Below are positions 51,591 to 63,468 of a DNA stretch of 64,000 nt, piece after piece (positions within the stretch are counted from its first letter, which is position 1; each line of letters begins with the position of its first letter). The stretch is from Streptomyces sp. SCSIO 30461. GTDB lineage: Bacteria; Actinomycetota; Actinomycetes; Streptomycetales; Streptomycetaceae. The notes below the pieces were generated by a model that worked only from the letters and a program-made list of their open reading frames with translations, had not been told where the DNA came from and ran no database searches. The stretch spans positions 372,001 through 436,000 of the forward strand of contig NZ_CP146101.1 in the NCBI RefSeq assembly GCF_037023745.1, written 5' to 3'. Position numbers and translations under genes: made by a program.

Positions 51591-53836
51591 CTCTCGACAC
51601 CGTCAAGCACGCCACCGAGACACCCGAGGTCGAGCAGCCCTGGAAGGAGCTCGGCCTCAAGGAGGACGAGTACGCGCGGATCCGCGAGATCCTCGGGCGC
51701 CGTCCCACGGGCGCCGAGCTCGCGATGTACTCGGTCATGTGGTCCGAGCACTGCTCGTACAAGAGCAGCAAGGTCCATCTGCGCCAGTTCGGCGAGAAGG
51801 CCCCCGAGAACGACGCCCTGCTCGTCGGTATCGGTGAGAACGCGGGCGTCGTGGACGTCGGCCAGGGCTACGCGGTCACCTTCAAGGTCGAGTCGCACAA
51901 CCACCCCAGCTACATCGAGCCCTACCAGGGCGCGGCCACGGGCGTCGGCGGCATCGTCCGCGACATCCTCGCCATGGGTGCCCGTCCGGTCGCGGTGATG
52001 GACCCGCTGCGCTTCGGCGCGGCCGAGCACCCCGACACCAAGCGCGTGCTGCCTGGCGTCGTCGCGGGCATCGGCGGCTACGGAAACTGCCTGGGCCTGC
52101 CGAACATCGGCGGCGAGGTCGTCTTCGACTCCTGCTACCAGGGCAACCCGCTGGTCAACGCCCTGTGCGTGGGCGTGATGAAGCACGAGGACATCCACCT
52201 CGCGAAGGCGTCCGGAGCCGGGAACAAGGTGATCCTCTACGGCGCCCGCACCGGCGGTGACGGCATCGGCGGCGTGTCAGTGCTCGCGTCCGAGACCTTC
52301 GACGACACAAAGCCGGCCAAGCGTCCGGCGGTCCAGGTCGGCGACCCGTTCCAGGAGAAGCTCCTCATCGAGTGCACCCTGGAGGTCTTCGAGGAGAAGC
52401 TGGTCGCCGGCATCCAGGACCTCGGCGGCGCAGGCCTGTCGTGCGCCACATCGGAGCTGGCGAGCGCCGGCTCGGGCGGCATGCGGGTCGAACTCGACAC
52501 CGTGCCGCTGCGCGACGCGACCCTCTCGCCCGAGGAGATCCTCATGAGCGAGTCGCAGGAGCGGATGTGCGCGATCGTGGAACCGCAGTACGTCGACCGC
52601 TTCATGGAGATCTGCGAGAAGTGGGACGTCATCGCCACCGTGATCGGTGAGGTGACCGACGGCGAACGCCTTGAGATCTTCTGGCACGGCGAGCAGATCG
52701 TGGACGTGCCGCCGCGCACCGTCGCCCACGAGGGACCGGTGTACGAGCGCCCGTACGCACGCCCCGAGTGGCAGGACGCGCTCCAGGCCGACGATGCGGG
52801 CAGGTTGCCGCGCCCCGGAGGCGGCGATGAACTGCGCGAGCAGGTCCTGAGGCTCACCGGGTCCCCGAACCAGGCGTCGAAGTCCTGGATCACGGACCAG
52901 TACGACCGCTTCGTGCAGGGCAACACCGTGCTCTCCCAGCCCGAGGACTCGGGCATGGTCCGGATCGACCCGGACACCAACCTCGGTGTCGCGGTCGCGA
53001 CGGACGGCAACGGCCGGTACGCCAAGCTCGACCCGTACGCGGGCGCGCAGCTCGCGCTGGCCGAGGCGTACCGCAATGTCGCCGCGACCGGTGCCAAGCC
53101 GCTGGCCGTCTCGGACTGCCTCAACTTCGGCTCGCCCGAGGATCCGGCCGTGATGTGGCAGTTCGCCGAGGCCACCCGTGGTCTCGCGGACGCCTGCCAG
53201 ATCCTCGGCACCCCGGTGACCGGCGGCAACGTCTCGCTCTACAACCAGACGGGCGAGACGGCGATCCATCCGACGCCGGTCGTGGCGGTGCTGGGGGTGA
53301 TCGACGACGTGACGCGACGTACGCCGATGGCGTTCGCCGAGGAGGGGCAGCTGCTGTACCTGCTGGGCGACACCCGCGAGGAGTTCGGCGGCTCAGCCTG
53401 GTCGCAGGTGGTGCACGGGCATCTCGGCGGTCTGCCGCCGAAGGTCGACCTGGACCGGGAGCGGCTGCTCGCCGAGATCCTGATCTCGGCGTCACGCGAC
53501 GGCATGGTCGACGCGGCGCACGACCTCTCGGACGGCGGTCTGATCCAGGCCGTCACCGAGTCCTGCCTGCGTGGCGGCAAGGGTGCCCGCCTGATCGTCC
53601 CCGACGGACTGGACGCCTTCACCTTCCTGTTCAGCGAGTCGGCGGGCCGTGCGGTCGTGGCCGTCCCGCGCAGCGAGGAGCTCCGCTTCACCGACATGTG
53701 CGGGGCGCGGGGTCTGCCCGCCATGCGGATCGGTGTGATCGACGGGGACGCTGTGGAGGTACAGGGCGAGTTCGGCATCCCGCTGAGCGAGCTGCGCACG
53801 GCGCACGAGGAGACCGTCCCGGGGCTGTTCGCCTGA
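51587..53836 (+). CDS. purL: phosphoribosylformylglycinamidine synthase subunit PurL
   Basis: A 749-residue small-type PurL that uses ATP and ammonia to make FGAM. Motifs are [67 protein letters not shown] and [19 protein letters not shown]. The length is typical of the three-subunit (PurS/Q/L) system. A terminator follows at 53892-53926. Confidence 0.97.
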   Translation: MTLDTVKHATETPEVEQPWKELGLKEDEYARIREILGRRPTGAELAMYSVMWSEHCSYKSSKVHLRQFGEKAPENDALLVGIGENAGVVDVGQGYAVTFKVESHNHPSYIEPYQGAATGVGGIVRDILAMGARPVAVMDPLRFGAAEHPDTKRVLPGVVAGIGGYGNCLGLPNIGGEVVFDSCYQGNPLVNALCVGVMKHEDIHLAKASGAGNKVILYGARTGGDGIGGVSVLASETFDDTKPAKRPAVQVGDPFQEKLLIECTLEVFEEKLVAGIQDLGGAGLSCATSELASAGSGGMRVELDTVPLRDATLSPEEILMSESQERMCAIVEPQYVDRFMEICEKWDVIATVIGEVTDGERLEIFWHGEQIVDVPPRTVAHEGPVYERPYARPEWQDALQADDAGRLPRPGGGDELREQVLRLTGSPNQASKSWITDQYDRFVQGNTVLSQPEDSGMVRIDPDTNLGVAVATDGNGRYAKLDPYAGAQLALAEAYRNVAATGAKPLAVSDCLNFGSPEDPAVMWQFAEATRGLADACQILGTPVTGGNVSLYNQTGETAIHPTPVVAVLGVIDDVTRRTPMAFAEEGQLLYLLGDTREEFGGSAWSQVVHGHLGGLPPKVDLDRERLLAEILISASRDGMVDAAHDLSDGGLIQAVTESCLRGGKGARLIVPDGLDAFTFLFSESAGRAVVAVPRSEELRFTDMCGARGLPAMRIGVIDGDAVEVQGEFGIPLSELRTAHEETVPGLFA

Positions 53837-53891
53837 CGCCCCGCTGATCTTCTGATCGTTCTGATCGACAGCAATGCACAAGTACGACACG

Positions 53892-53926
53892 GCCCCCGCC
53901 CGGACGAGGTCAGTCCGCGCGGGGGC
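53892..53926 (+). terminator. terminator after purSQL
   Basis: GCCCCCGCCCGGAC ... GTCCGCGCGGGGGC with a 7-nt loop, followed by TTCG, 56 bp after the purL stop. Confidence 0.8.
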
Positions 53927-54041
53927 TTCGTCATGTGTGCCCGCCGGAATGCCGCGACTCGTGGTGAAGCGCGGCTGCCGACCGCTGCTCTTGAAAAGGC
54001 GTGGCCGCCGGGCAGTCGTGATGTGAGAATCGGTCCGGAAC

Positions 54042-54641
54042 TTGATCCACATCCGTGTCCCGGGGGTCCGCGTGGAAGTCGCTTCGCTGCTGCCGTTGAC
54101 CACGGCCCGGTTGTCGCTGCGTCTGTTCACTCCAGGCGACGCCGACGACCTGTACGCCTACCAGAGCCTGCCGAGCGTGGCGCGCTACTTGTACCGGCCG
54201 GTGCACACGCGTGAGCGCAGCGAGCAGGTTGCCGCCGAGCGCGCGGCGCAGACGGCCTGGCGTACCGATGGGGACAAGCTGGCGCTCGCTGTCTGCCGAC
54301 GTGATGAGCCCGGCGTCCTTGGCGAGGTGAGCCTTGCCCTGGCCGATGCCCGCGCCGCCCAGGCCGAGATCGGCTGGACTCTCGACCCAAGTCACCAGGG
54401 GCATGGCTACGCGACCGAGGCGGCCGCGGCGCTGGCCGGGTTTGCCTTCGGCACGCTGGGCGTGCACCGGCTCTACGCACGGCTGGATGTGGAGAACACC
54501 GGGTCTGTGCGGGTCTGTGAGCGTCTCGGGATGCGCCGGGAGGCGCACCTGGTCGAGAACGACCTCGACGGGGATCGCTGGGGCAGCGAGTACATCTACG
54601 CGGCTTTGTCTGCGGATCTTGGCAGTCGATCAGACGATTGA
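54042..54641 (+). CDS. GNAT-family N-acetyltransferase, RimJ/RimL-like
   Basis: A 199-residue protein; a GTG a few codons downstream is an alternative start. It opens with LTTARLSLRLFTPGDADDLY. The acetyl-CoA binding segment is GWTLDPSHQGHGYATEA (the Q/R-x2-G-x-G/A pattern). HRLYARLDVENTGSVRVCER, LGMRREAHLVEND and GEYIY-like WGSEYIYAAL follow, typical of the RimJ/RimL type that acetylates protein N-termini or small amines. It is monocistronic in appearance. Confidence 0.88.
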   Translation: MIHIRVPGVRVEVASLLPLTTARLSLRLFTPGDADDLYAYQSLPSVARYLYRPVHTRERSEQVAAERAAQTAWRTDGDKLALAVCRRDEPGVLGEVSLALADARAAQAEIGWTLDPSHQGHGYATEAAAALAGFAFGTLGVHRLYARLDVENTGSVRVCERLGMRREAHLVENDLDGDRWGSEYIYAALSADLGSRSDD

Positions 54642-54850
54642 GATTGACCCCCTGTTCGTGGTCTTCCGCATGGGAGGATCCTGGTATATCCGGTGGGGAT
54701 GGCTTGTTCGAGGTGGATCCGGCGGCGGTGGTGAAGCCGAGACCGCGCCCACGGTGGCGGTGAGGAAGACCTTCCGGGCGTTCGTCCCCGATCCGACCAC
54801 CAACCCTCGACGGCTTGCTCGTGACCGACCCACGCTCCTAGCCTCACGCC

Positions 54851-55654
54851 ATGCCACCAGCCAGGAAACGCGCCCGAAGCTATGACCACGCCAAGATCAG
54901 CGCGGCGGTGCTCGCGCAGCTCGACCATGTACGGCAGGCGGTACGTACGCTGACGCCCGAGGAACTGGCCGCCCCCACCAGGCTCGGCACCTGGACGGTC
55001 CGCGAACTCGCCGTGCATATCGCGCAGGCCACCGGGTCGGTGGCCGCCGCCGCCGCTCTCCCGGAGCCGCCGAAGCAGGACTTCGCGCTGCTGGACTGGC
55101 CGCTGCGCACCGTCGAGCAGTCCGCCGCGATCGACCGGGGGGCCCGCGAGGCGGCCGAAGCCCTCGCCACCCCGGCTGCCCTGGACGAGTTGTACGGCAG
55201 GACCGCAGGGGCGCTCACGGAGACGCTCCAGGCCGGCGGTGGCGACCGGCTGCTCGCCACCCGCCGGGGCGCGATGCGCCTTGGCGACCACCTGGTCACG
55301 CGCGCCGTGGAACTGATCGTCCACACCGATGATCTGAACGCCGCGACCGGACGTGACATCCCCCTCGAACGGCAGGCGCTCGCCGCCTGTGTACGGCTGC
55401 TCGCGGACACCCTCGCCGTGAAGGCCCCGGGCGGCTCTGTCGAGGTGCGCATCCCGCCGTACGCGGTGGTGCAGTGCGTCGAAGGCCCCCGGCACACTCG
55501 GGGAACCCCGCCCAATGTGGTCGAGACAGACCCGCTCACGTGGGTCGGGCTGGCGACCGGACGCACCGGATGGGACGAGGCGCTTGCCGCCGCTCGGGTG
55601 AGCGCCAGTGGTGAACGCGCCGACATTTCCGGCCTGCTGCCCCTTCTTGCCTGA
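54851..55654 (+). CDS. maleylpyruvate isomerase-family (DinB-like) / sterol-carrier-type protein
   Basis: A 267-residue protein. The N-terminal four-helix DinB-like half has LGTWTVRELAVHIAQATG and DHLVTRAVELIVHTDDL, with His residues that bind metal in mycothiol-dependent maleylpyruvate isomerase relatives. The C-terminal half (VQCVEGPRHTRGTPPNVVET and WVGLATGRTGWDEAL) matches the small SCP-like domain of these actinobacterial proteins. The substrate is unknown. The downstream lipoprotein gene is 35 bp away. Confidence 0.82.
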   Translation: MPPARKRARSYDHAKISAAVLAQLDHVRQAVRTLTPEELAAPTRLGTWTVRELAVHIAQATGSVAAAAALPEPPKQDFALLDWPLRTVEQSAAIDRGAREAAEALATPAALDELYGRTAGALTETLQAGGGDRLLATRRGAMRLGDHLVTRAVELIVHTDDLNAATGRDIPLERQALAACVRLLADTLAVKAPGGSVEVRIPPYAVVQCVEGPRHTRGTPPNVVETDPLTWVGLATGRTGWDEALAAARVSASGERADISGLLPLLA

Positions 55655-55689
55655 GGGAACCGTGGCCACAGCGGTACCGTCAGACCGAC

Positions 55690-56535
55690 ATGCGAACCAA
55701 GCAGATCGTTCCCGGTACCACTGGGCAGACCATGCCCCTGACCCTGGCCCTGACTGCCCTCCTCGCACTGACCGCCTGCGGCACCGAAAAGGGGCCCGGC
55801 AGCGAAGGCGCATCCGAAGTACGGCCCGAGATCCCCGTCACCGGTGTGCACTGGACCGTCGACAGCGTGACCGTCGACGGCAGGAAGACGGCCGCGCCCG
55901 AAGGCGCCCACGTCCTGATCGACACCAAGGGCCGAGCCGAGGGCAACTTCGGCTGCAACCACTTCGGCGCCGATGCCACCGTGGACGGCAGCACGATCAC
56001 CGTCGGCCAGGTCGAGCGGACCGAGATGGGCTGCGCCAAGGACGTCGACGCGTTCGAGCGCACGATGACCGAGGCCTTCTCCGGGAAACTCGACGCGAAG
56101 CGCTCGGACGGGTCCTTGACGCTGACCACCGAACGTGGTGACAGCATCGCCCTCACCGAGCAGCAGCCCGCCCCGCTCGTCGGCACCAAGTGGACCGTCA
56201 CCGCCCTGCTCACCGGTGACCGGGCCGCTTCGGTGCCGGTGGGGGCCGAGAAGCGGGCGTTTCTCGAGCTGGGCAGGGACGGTTCGGTACGGGGCAACCT
56301 CGGCTGCAACACCTTCAGCGGTACGGCGAAGGTCTCCGAGTCGGGATCCACGATCACCTTCGGCAGGCTCGCCACCACACGCCGGATGTGCGCGCCACCG
56401 CAGATGACGCTGGAGGGCGAGCTGAGCAAGGTGCTCAGGGGGACGGTGTCGTACGAGCTCGACCATCGGCGCCTCAGTCTGACCGGCAGCGCAGACGACG
56501 GCAGTGGCAAGGGGGCCGAGGCGACCGCGCCCTGA
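55690..56535 (+). CDS. lipoprotein with two META domains
   Basis: A 281-residue protein. The signal peptide ends in lipobox LTAC (LALTALLALTACG). Two repeats of the META/HslJ fold follow: VHWTVDSVTVDGRK with GNFGCNHFGADAT and TEMGCAKDVDAFE, then GTKWTVTALLTGD with GNLGCNTFSGTAK and TRRMCAPPQMTLE. It is exported and lipid-anchored. Heat-shock HslJ is the nearest known relative. Function in Streptomyces is unknown. Confidence 0.88.
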   Translation: MRTKQIVPGTTGQTMPLTLALTALLALTACGTEKGPGSEGASEVRPEIPVTGVHWTVDSVTVDGRKTAAPEGAHVLIDTKGRAEGNFGCNHFGADATVDGSTITVGQVERTEMGCAKDVDAFERTMTEAFSGKLDAKRSDGSLTLTTERGDSIALTEQQPAPLVGTKWTVTALLTGDRAASVPVGAEKRAFLELGRDGSVRGNLGCNTFSGTAKVSESGSTITFGRLATTRRMCAPPQMTLEGELSKVLRGTVSYELDHRRLSLTGSADDGSGKGAEATAP

Positions 56536-56818
56536 CCACGAGCGGGCGGCATGTGCGCAAGCACGGTCTCCCGTACGCCAGGCAGCAGTACAGGTGTCAC
56601 TGCGAGCAGCACGACAGGTCATACGACAGGCGAAGAAGCGGCAGACGGTGAGGCGAGCGGAGTGACATGCGGCACGCCGCAGCGCCCCGCATACGCCTCC
56701 GTAGGACCGCCCAAAGGCTCTATTGCGCGGCTTTCGTGCGAACCTCCGAGCGGAGCGGCGGCTCATTTGCCCTGTACCCAATTCGGACCAGTGGTCGATC
56801 TCGCCTACACTCGGTGCC

Positions 56819-58336
56819 GTGCCACGTGGTGACGGACGACTCAACCACGACCTGCTCCCCGGCGAGAAGGGCCCCCAGGACGCATGCGGCGTCTTCGGTG
56901 TCTGGGCTCCGGGTGAAGAGGTCGCCAAGCTCACGTACTTCGGGCTCTACGCCCTCCAACACCGGGGCCAGGAATCCGCGGGTATCGCGGTCAGCAACGG
57001 CTCCCAGATCCTCGTCTTCAAGGACATGGGCCTCGTGTCCCAGGTCTTCGACGAGACCTCCCTCGGCTCCCTCCGCGGTCATATCGCCGTCGGACACGCC
57101 CGCTACTCGACCACCGGTGCCTCCGTGTGGGAGAACGCGCAGCCGACCTTCCGGGCCACTGCCAACGGCTCGATCGCGCTCGGTCACAACGGCAACCTGG
57201 TCAACACGGCGCAACTCGCCGAGATGGTCGCGGACCTGCCCCGCAGGGACGGCCGTGCCACTCAGGTCGCCGCCACCAACGACACCGACCTCGTCACCGC
57301 GCTGCTCGCCGGGCAGACCGACGACGACGGCAAGCCGCTCACCATCGAGCAGGCAGCCGCCAAGGTGCTCCCCGAGGTCCGGGGCGCCTTCTCCCTCGTC
57401 TTCATGGACGAGCACACCCTCTACGCCGCCCGCGACCCGCAGGGCATCCGCCCGCTGGTGCTCGGCCGCCTGGAGCGCGGCTGGGTGGTCGCGTCCGAGA
57501 CCGCGGCCCTGGACATCTGCGGTGCCGGCTTCGTCCGCGAGATCGAGCCGGGCGAGATGATCGCCATTGACGAGCAGGGCCTTCGCACCTCCCGATTCGC
57601 AGAAGCGAAGCCCAAGGGCTGTGTCTTCGAGTACGTCTACCTGGCCCGCCCCGACACCGAGATCGCCGGACGCAACGTCTATCTGTCCCGGGTCGAGATG
57701 GGCCGCCGTCTCGCCGAGGAGGCGCCCGTCGACGCCGACCTGGTGATAGCGACACCCGAGTCCGGCACCCCTGCCGCGATCGGGTACGCCGAGGCTTCCG
57801 GGATCCCGTTCGGCGCGGGGCTTGTCAAGAACGCCTATGTCGGCCGGACCTTCATCCAGCCGTCCCAGACCATCCGCCAGCTCGGCATCCGGCTGAAGCT
57901 CAACCCGCTGAAGGAAGTCATCGAGGGCAAGCGCCTGGTGGTCGTGGACGACTCGATCGTCCGCGGCAACACCCAGCGCGCGCTCGTCCGGATGCTCCGC
58001 GAGGCCGGCGCCGCCGAGGTCCATGTGCGGATCTCCTCGCCACCGGTCAAGTGGCCCTGCTTCTTCGGTATCGACTTCGCGACGCGCGCCGAGCTCATCG
58101 CCAACGGGATGACGATCGAGGAGATCGGTGCCTCACTCGGTGCCGACTCGCTGTCGTACATCTCCATCGACGGCATGATCGAAGCCACCACCATCGCCAA
58201 GCCGAACCTCTGCCGTGCCTGCTTCGACGGCGAGTACCCGATGGAGCTGCCCGATCCCGAGCTCCTCGGCAAGCAGCTCCTGGAGACCGAGCTGGCGGGC
58301 GGCGCCGACGCCGCCGATGCCCTGCGCCGTCCCTGA
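56819..58336 (+). CDS. purF: amidophosphoribosyltransferase
   Basis: A 505-residue enzyme for the first step of purine synthesis. GTG 56819 is the start. A 22-residue propeptide precedes the nucleophile C23 (DACGVFGVW). The glutaminase part has HRGQESAGIAVSNG and GHARYSTTGAS. The PRPP site is LVVVDDSIVRGNTQRAL. Cys residues in GCVFEYVYL, KWPCFFGID and LCRACFDGEY fit the Bacillus-type [4Fe-4S] cluster. The 283-bp gap before it holds its promoter region. Confidence 0.97.
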   Translation: MPRGDGRLNHDLLPGEKGPQDACGVFGVWAPGEEVAKLTYFGLYALQHRGQESAGIAVSNGSQILVFKDMGLVSQVFDETSLGSLRGHIAVGHARYSTTGASVWENAQPTFRATANGSIALGHNGNLVNTAQLAEMVADLPRRDGRATQVAATNDTDLVTALLAGQTDDDGKPLTIEQAAAKVLPEVRGAFSLVFMDEHTLYAARDPQGIRPLVLGRLERGWVVASETAALDICGAGFVREIEPGEMIAIDEQGLRTSRFAEAKPKGCVFEYVYLARPDTEIAGRNVYLSRVEMGRRLAEEAPVDADLVIATPESGTPAAIGYAEASGIPFGAGLVKNAYVGRTFIQPSQTIRQLGIRLKLNPLKEVIEGKRLVVVDDSIVRGNTQRALVRMLREAGAAEVHVRISSPPVKWPCFFGIDFATRAELIANGMTIEEIGASLGADSLSYISIDGMIEATTIAKPNLCRACFDGEYPMELPDPELLGKQLLETELAGGADAADALRRP

Positions 58337-58469
58337 AGGCTCCGAACGAAGCCCCTGAGGGCCCCGAGACAGCCCCACAGGGCCCGTTGCCCTTCATGTC
58401 CCCCCGACCAGGCCGGCCGGCCCCACGAGGGCTCACCGGGCATCCGATCCGACCGAAAGATCCCAGGCA

Positions 58470-59534
<1,065 letters not shown>

Positions 59535-59547
59535 CGCGACCACGGTG

Positions 59548-59598
59548 ACGCCTGCCGGGCACACGCCTGCCGGGCACCGCCACACGCCTGCCGGGCAC
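59548..59598. repeat. three copies of ACGCCTGCCGGGCAC downstream of purM
   Basis: 15-bp units lie at 59548-59562, 59563-59577 and 59584-59598. They are non-coding, just after the purM stop. They look like slippage repeats. Confidence 0.8.
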
Positions 59599-59630
59599 CG
59601 CGACGAGCGTGGGCAGCGGGAACAGCACAG

Positions 59631-59664
59631 AACCCGGTCCGGGGTCAGGCCCCGGACCGGGTTT
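59631..59664. terminator. terminator between purM and the DUF3073 gene
   Basis: AACCCGGTCCGGGG ... CCCCGGACCGGGTT is a near-perfect hairpin with flanking A and T residues. It serves both convergent genes. Confidence 0.88.
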
Positions 59665-59675
59665 CAGTGCGAGCG

Positions 59676-59942
59676 TCAAGCGCCGCGGCGCTGCGATGAA
59701 GGACCGGACCCTTCGTCCTCGTCGTCCTCGTCATCGTTGTACAGCTCCGCGTAACGGGCGTACGGGTCGTCGTCTTCGTCGTCGTCCTCGAACGGCTCAC
59801 CGTTCGGCGGCTGGCTCGAAATCGGACTCGAAGTCGATGCGCCCAGCTCGTTGGCCAGACGCGACAGGTCAGTCCCGCCGCTGTTGTACTTCAGCTGGCG
59901 GGCGACCTTCGTCTGCTTGGCCTTGGCCCGGCCGCGCCCCAT
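59676..59942 (-). CDS. DUF3073 protein
   Basis: An 88-residue protein from ATG 59942. The basic N-terminus MGRGRAKAKQTKVARQLKY and LSRLANELGAS match DUF3073, a small actinobacterial family found next to purM. A very acidic tail (EDDDEDDDPYARYAEL, NDDEDDEDEG) follows. The charge segregation suggests RNA or protein binding. Function is unknown. Confidence 0.9.
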   Translation of the reverse strand: MGRGRAKAKQTKVARQLKYNSGGTDLSRLANELGASTSSPISSQPPNGEPFEDDDEDDDPYARYAELYNDDEDDEDEGSGPSSQRRGA

Positions 59943-60344
59943 GGCTCGACCCCCTCGGTGACGGGGCTCGACGGCCCCAGAGTCTTGACACGCGTTCATG
60001 ATTCGGAACGGGCTCTCCTCAGAGAGACCGGTCCGTAGAGCTTCAACGGTACCTGCTTCCGCGGCCATACGGTACGCCGCCCGCATCATGCGCCACCTGG
60101 CAGAACCCGCGAGATGCCCCGTACTCGCTGGTCAACCGTGATTTTAACCTGTTCTCGGCGGTCGACCCGCCGACCGGCGTGAGTCTTGTCTCGCCGATCG
60201 GCGGCGACCGTGTCCGCGGCTCACCGTGTGCCCGATTCGCGGCATGTCAAACCGCTGGGTCGAACCGCTGGACGAATCGTCCGGCCGGCCCGACCGGACG
60301 CCCATGGTCCCGGCCTGGACCCGGATACGGCGGGGCCGAGCCCG
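59943..60344. other. intergenic region upstream of the DUF3073 gene and downstream of vdh
   Basis: 402 bp without a supported gene. The half near 59943-60140 should hold the DUF3073 promoter. A hairpin (GTCCGGCCGGCCCGACCGGAC, about 60281-60301) could end the vdh transcript. Long open frames here are antisense artefacts of GC-rich DNA. Confidence 0.4.
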
Positions 60345-61436
60345 CTACGCGCGCCGCGCCTCCGCCATACGCTGCTCGGCGATCCGGTCCGCAGCAGCGG
60401 CCGGCGGAATGCCATCGACCTTCGCACGTGCGAATATCGCCAGCGTGGTGTCGAAGATCTTCGCGGCCTTGGCCTTGCAGCGGTCGAAGTCGAAGCCGTG
60501 CAGCTCGTCCGCGACCTGGATGACACCGCCGGCGTTCACCACGTAGTCGGGCGCGTAGAGGATGTGGCGATCGGCCAGGTCCTTCTCGACACCCGGGTGG
60601 GCGAGCTGGTTGTTGGCCGCGCCGCAGACCACCTTCGCGGTGAGCGCGAGCACGGACTCGTCGTTGAGCGCACCGCCGAGCGCACACGGGGCGTAGATGT
60701 CCAGGCCCTCGGTGCGGATCAGCGCCTCGGTGTCCTTGGCAACGGTGACCTGCGGGAACATCTCGGTGATCCGGCGCAGCGACTCGTCCCGCACATCGGT
60801 GACGACCACATCGGCGCCGTCCTGGACCAGATGCCCGACCAGGTAGTGGCCGACCTTGCCGACACCCGCGACACCGACCTTGCGCCCACGCAGGTCGGGG
60901 TCGCCCCACTGGTGCTGCGCGGAGGCGCGCATGCCCTGGAAGACGCCGTAGGCGGTGAGCACAGAGGAGTCGCCGGCGCCGCCGTTCTCGGGGGAGCGGC
61001 CGGTGGTCCACTGGTTGGTCCGCGCGACGACGTCCATGTCGGCGACATAGGTGCCGACGTCGCAGGCGGTGACGTAGCGGCCGCCGAGCGAGGCGACGAA
61101 GCGCCCGTACGCCAGCAGCAGCTCATCGGACTTGATCCGCTCCGGGTCGCCTATGATCACGGCCTTGCCGCCGCCGTGGTCGAGCCCGGCCATGGCGTTC
61201 TTGTACGACATTCCGCGTGAGAGGTTCAGCGCGTCGGCGACGGCCTCGTCCTCGCTGGCGTAAGGGTAGAAGCGCGTGCCGCCGAGGGCCGGGCCCAGGG
61301 CGGTGGAGTGGATGGCGATCACGGCCTTCAGGCCACTGGCACGGTCCTGGCACAGCACGACTTGCTCGTGGCCGCCCTGGTCCGAGCGGAACAGGGTGTG
61401 CAGTACGTCGACAGGGGCGCCGGTTACATCGGTCAC
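60345..61436 (-). CDS. vdh: valine (branched-chain amino acid) dehydrogenase
   Basis: A 363-residue Glu/Leu/Phe/Val dehydrogenase from GTG 61436. It has the catalytic Lys region [17 protein letters not shown] and the substrate segment [12 protein letters not shown]. The NAD-binding motif is [14 protein letters not shown], followed by [10 protein letters not shown] and [15 protein letters not shown]. It deaminates valine, leucine and isoleucine to 2-oxo acids that prime polyketides and branched fatty acids. Position next to bldC matches Streptomyces vdh. Confidence 0.96.
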   Translation of the reverse strand: MTDVTGAPVDVLHTLFRSDQGGHEQVVLCQDRASGLKAVIAIHSTALGPALGGTRFYPYASEDEAVADALNLSRGMSYKNAMAGLDHGGGKAVIIGDPERIKSDELLLAYGRFVASLGGRYVTACDVGTYVADMDVVARTNQWTTGRSPENGGAGDSSVLTAYGVFQGMRASAQHQWGDPDLRGRKVGVAGVGKVGHYLVGHLVQDGADVVVTDVRDESLRRITEMFPQVTVAKDTEALIRTEGLDIYAPCALGGALNDESVLALTAKVVCGAANNQLAHPGVEKDLADRHILYAPDYVVNAGGVIQVADELHGFDFDRCKAKAAKIFDTTLAIFARAKVDGIPPAAAADRIAEQRMAEARRA

Positions 61437-61642
61437 GGTGGTGACTCCCAGGATACGAAGCGGCGATGGTGGGTCCTTCCCGCGCCGCCCCCCGTGCTTG
61501 TGGCCGGGGATGAGTGGGAGAGGGACCGGTTGGGCAAGAGAGTAAGTCCTACGGGTGCGTAGATCCGACCCAGTGCCGAGGATCACCCTCTCCCGGAGTA
61601 CGCCCGTGTACGCCCCAGTGCGCGCGTGGAAGGATCTGCGAC

Positions 61643-62488
61643 ATGCCGGCCGTCACATCTGTGCTCGTTCCCTATGCCGCCTACCTGCGGGTGTACGAGC
61701 CCTTGGCGGCGTTTCCCGAGCCCGAGCGTGATCACTGGGCACGCTATGCCCGCCGTGGGCGGACCCCCACGGCGCAGGACGAACTGCGCCGCTCGCTCGC
61801 CGACTTGCTGCCCACCCCGCCGATGCCGGTCCCGGCGCACGAGAGCCCGGAGGCCTTTGTCACGGAGGCGGACGGGGTGGTCTGCGTCTGCCCCTGGCGC
61901 ACCCGGTTGCGCGGCTGGCTGGCGCTGAAGGATCTGCCGGAGCTTTTTCCCGCGCCGGTGCTGGACGCCGTGCTGCCCCCGGTGCTGCGGGGCCAGGCCG
62001 CGGCGGACTACGAGGCCTGGCGCGAGGGCCACCCCGACGCCAGGCCGTGGATCAGGACGGCGGTGTGGCAGGTGCCGGTGCGCTGGTTCACCTTGTTCGC
62101 CGACGAGGAGCGGGAGTACGAGCCGGGCGAGGTGCCGGGGGAGTCACCTTCGCTGCGCTACCGGACACCGATGGTGCAGGCGCGACGCAGGCTGGCACGG
62201 GCGCTGAAGACCCTGCGGGAGGCCATCGACGAGGGGCCGCTCACGGAGGGACTGGTTGACGTGGGGCGCTGGCTCGAGGAGTTCCATCCGCGCTCACTGG
62301 TGGAACTCGACTACGGCGGTCTTGTACACGCCCTGCCCCCGGAGCAGCTCGCCGACGACCGGTCGGCGGCGGACGTTGCCGAGGGGATCGCCGCGCTGCG
62401 GGACGGGGACGGCGAAGGCGCCGGGGAGGCGTACGGGCGGCTCACCGAGCGGTGGCGGGCGGTCCGGGACCTGCAGTTCGCGAACTGA
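61643..62488 (+). CDS. conserved hypothetical protein
   Basis: A 281-residue protein from ATG 61643 with GGAAGGA upstream. It is rich in charged and aromatic residues ([58 protein letters not shown]). The end ([32 protein letters not shown]) recalls a conserved gene between vdh and bldC in Streptomyces. No catalytic motif is recognised. Confidence 0.8.
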   Translation: MPAVTSVLVPYAAYLRVYEPLAAFPEPERDHWARYARRGRTPTAQDELRRSLADLLPTPPMPVPAHESPEAFVTEADGVVCVCPWRTRLRGWLALKDLPELFPAPVLDAVLPPVLRGQAAADYEAWREGHPDARPWIRTAVWQVPVRWFTLFADEEREYEPGEVPGESPSLRYRTPMVQARRRLARALKTLREAIDEGPLTEGLVDVGRWLEEFHPRSLVELDYGGLVHALPPEQLADDRSAADVAEGIAALRDGDGEGAGEAYGRLTERWRAVRDLQFAN

Positions 62489-63021
62489 CGGACCCGCATC
62501 CCGGGTCGGCGTGAGTGGGCATGCGTGGTCGCGGCCCGGGCTGGGCAGCTATCGACATAGCCCCTATCCGGACCTTTGGGTCAAGCCGCCCAAGGGTGCG
62601 AAGAGCGTCAAGGGTGACGGACAGCACTAAGCCGTCCCTTGCGTTCATCGCACGCCCTCGTGCCAAAATAGGACAAGGAGTCCGGGGAGGGTTCCTTCCA
62701 CCCGTAAAAAGGTGGATTGCTCTGCATTGCACGCTATGGGGGGTCTGATGACTCCTGATCGCTCTGTGACTGATCGTCACTGTGACGTGACTGTCCGCTA
62801 TGCGCGGGTCCATCGGCTTCCGCCGCTGATGAACACCTGAGGGGGCAATTCCATCGGTTTGGCCGACGTGGCTGGACAGATGGTGTAGTTGTAGTGCCGA
62901 GGACAAGCCGTTCGTCCTATAACCGACTCGGCCCGCGTCCGCCATTTCGGGCAACGCGGGTCAAGGTGCAGAATTTAGAGGAAAGAACCGAGAAGGTTCG
63001 GTTCTCCCGAGGAGGCCGCTC
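62489..63021. promoter_or_regulatory. long bldC upstream region
   Basis: A 533-bp gap, long for this dense genome and consistent with a developmentally controlled promoter. A 34-codon frame (ATG 62736 to TGA 62840) is open but has no ribosome site, so I do not call it a gene. A possible transcript start zone is the lower-GC stretch around 62665-62730. Confidence 0.4.
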
Positions 63022-63228
63022 ATGACCGCTCGCACCCCTGATGCCGAGCCGCTGCTGACCCCGGCTGAGGTCGCCACGATGTTCCGCGTGGACCCGAAGA
63101 CGGTCACACGCTGGGCCAAGGCTGGCAAGCTCACGTCCATCCGCACGCTTGGTGGACATCGCCGGTACCGCGAGGCAGAGGTCCGCGCACTGCTTGCGGG
63201 TATTCCGCAGCAGCGCAGCGAGGCCTGA
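63022..63228 (+). CDS. bldC: developmental regulator BldC (MerR-like)
   Basis: A 68-residue protein with GAGGAGG upstream. It is a stand-alone MerR-type winged helix-turn-helix: LLTPAEVATMFRVDPKTVTR, WAKAGKLTSIRTLGGHRRYR. It has no effector domain and binds direct repeats cooperatively. BldC holds back sporulation genes during vegetative growth in Streptomyces. A strong terminator follows at 63322-63361. Confidence 0.97.
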   Translation: MTARTPDAEPLLTPAEVATMFRVDPKTVTRWAKAGKLTSIRTLGGHRRYREAEVRALLAGIPQQRSEA

Positions 63229-63321
63229 CACCCCGAAAGCCGGGCATAGCCGGGGCCCCCACCCCGCAGCCCGCACCGAGCTCGACACGGCGTGCACCTG
63301 CCCCAACAGGACTTCGTCGTC

Positions 63322-63361
63322 GATCGCGCTGGACTCCGCCGGGTCCAGCGCGATCTTTTTT
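63322..63361 (+). terminator. bldC terminator
   Basis: GATCGCGCTGGAC ... GTCCAGCGCGATC followed by seven T. This is a textbook intrinsic terminator, 94 bp after the stop. The rest of 63229-63468 shows nothing further. Confidence 0.92.
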
Positions 63362-63468
63362 GTGCGCGCGAAACCCGTCGGTGGAACGTGCAATTGCACA
63401 TATTAAATTGGCCCGTTGTAGGGGGCGTATAAGTCCACACGTTCGCGAAACTCGCTCGGTGACTCCCG

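Noticed and set aside
60186..61220. Long plus-strand frame opposite vdh
   Set aside because: It is antisense to a clearly identified valine dehydrogenase and has no motifs, as is usual in GC-rich DNA.
62736..62840. 34-codon small gene upstream of bldC
   Set aside because: No ribosome binding site and no recognisable motif; it may be chance.
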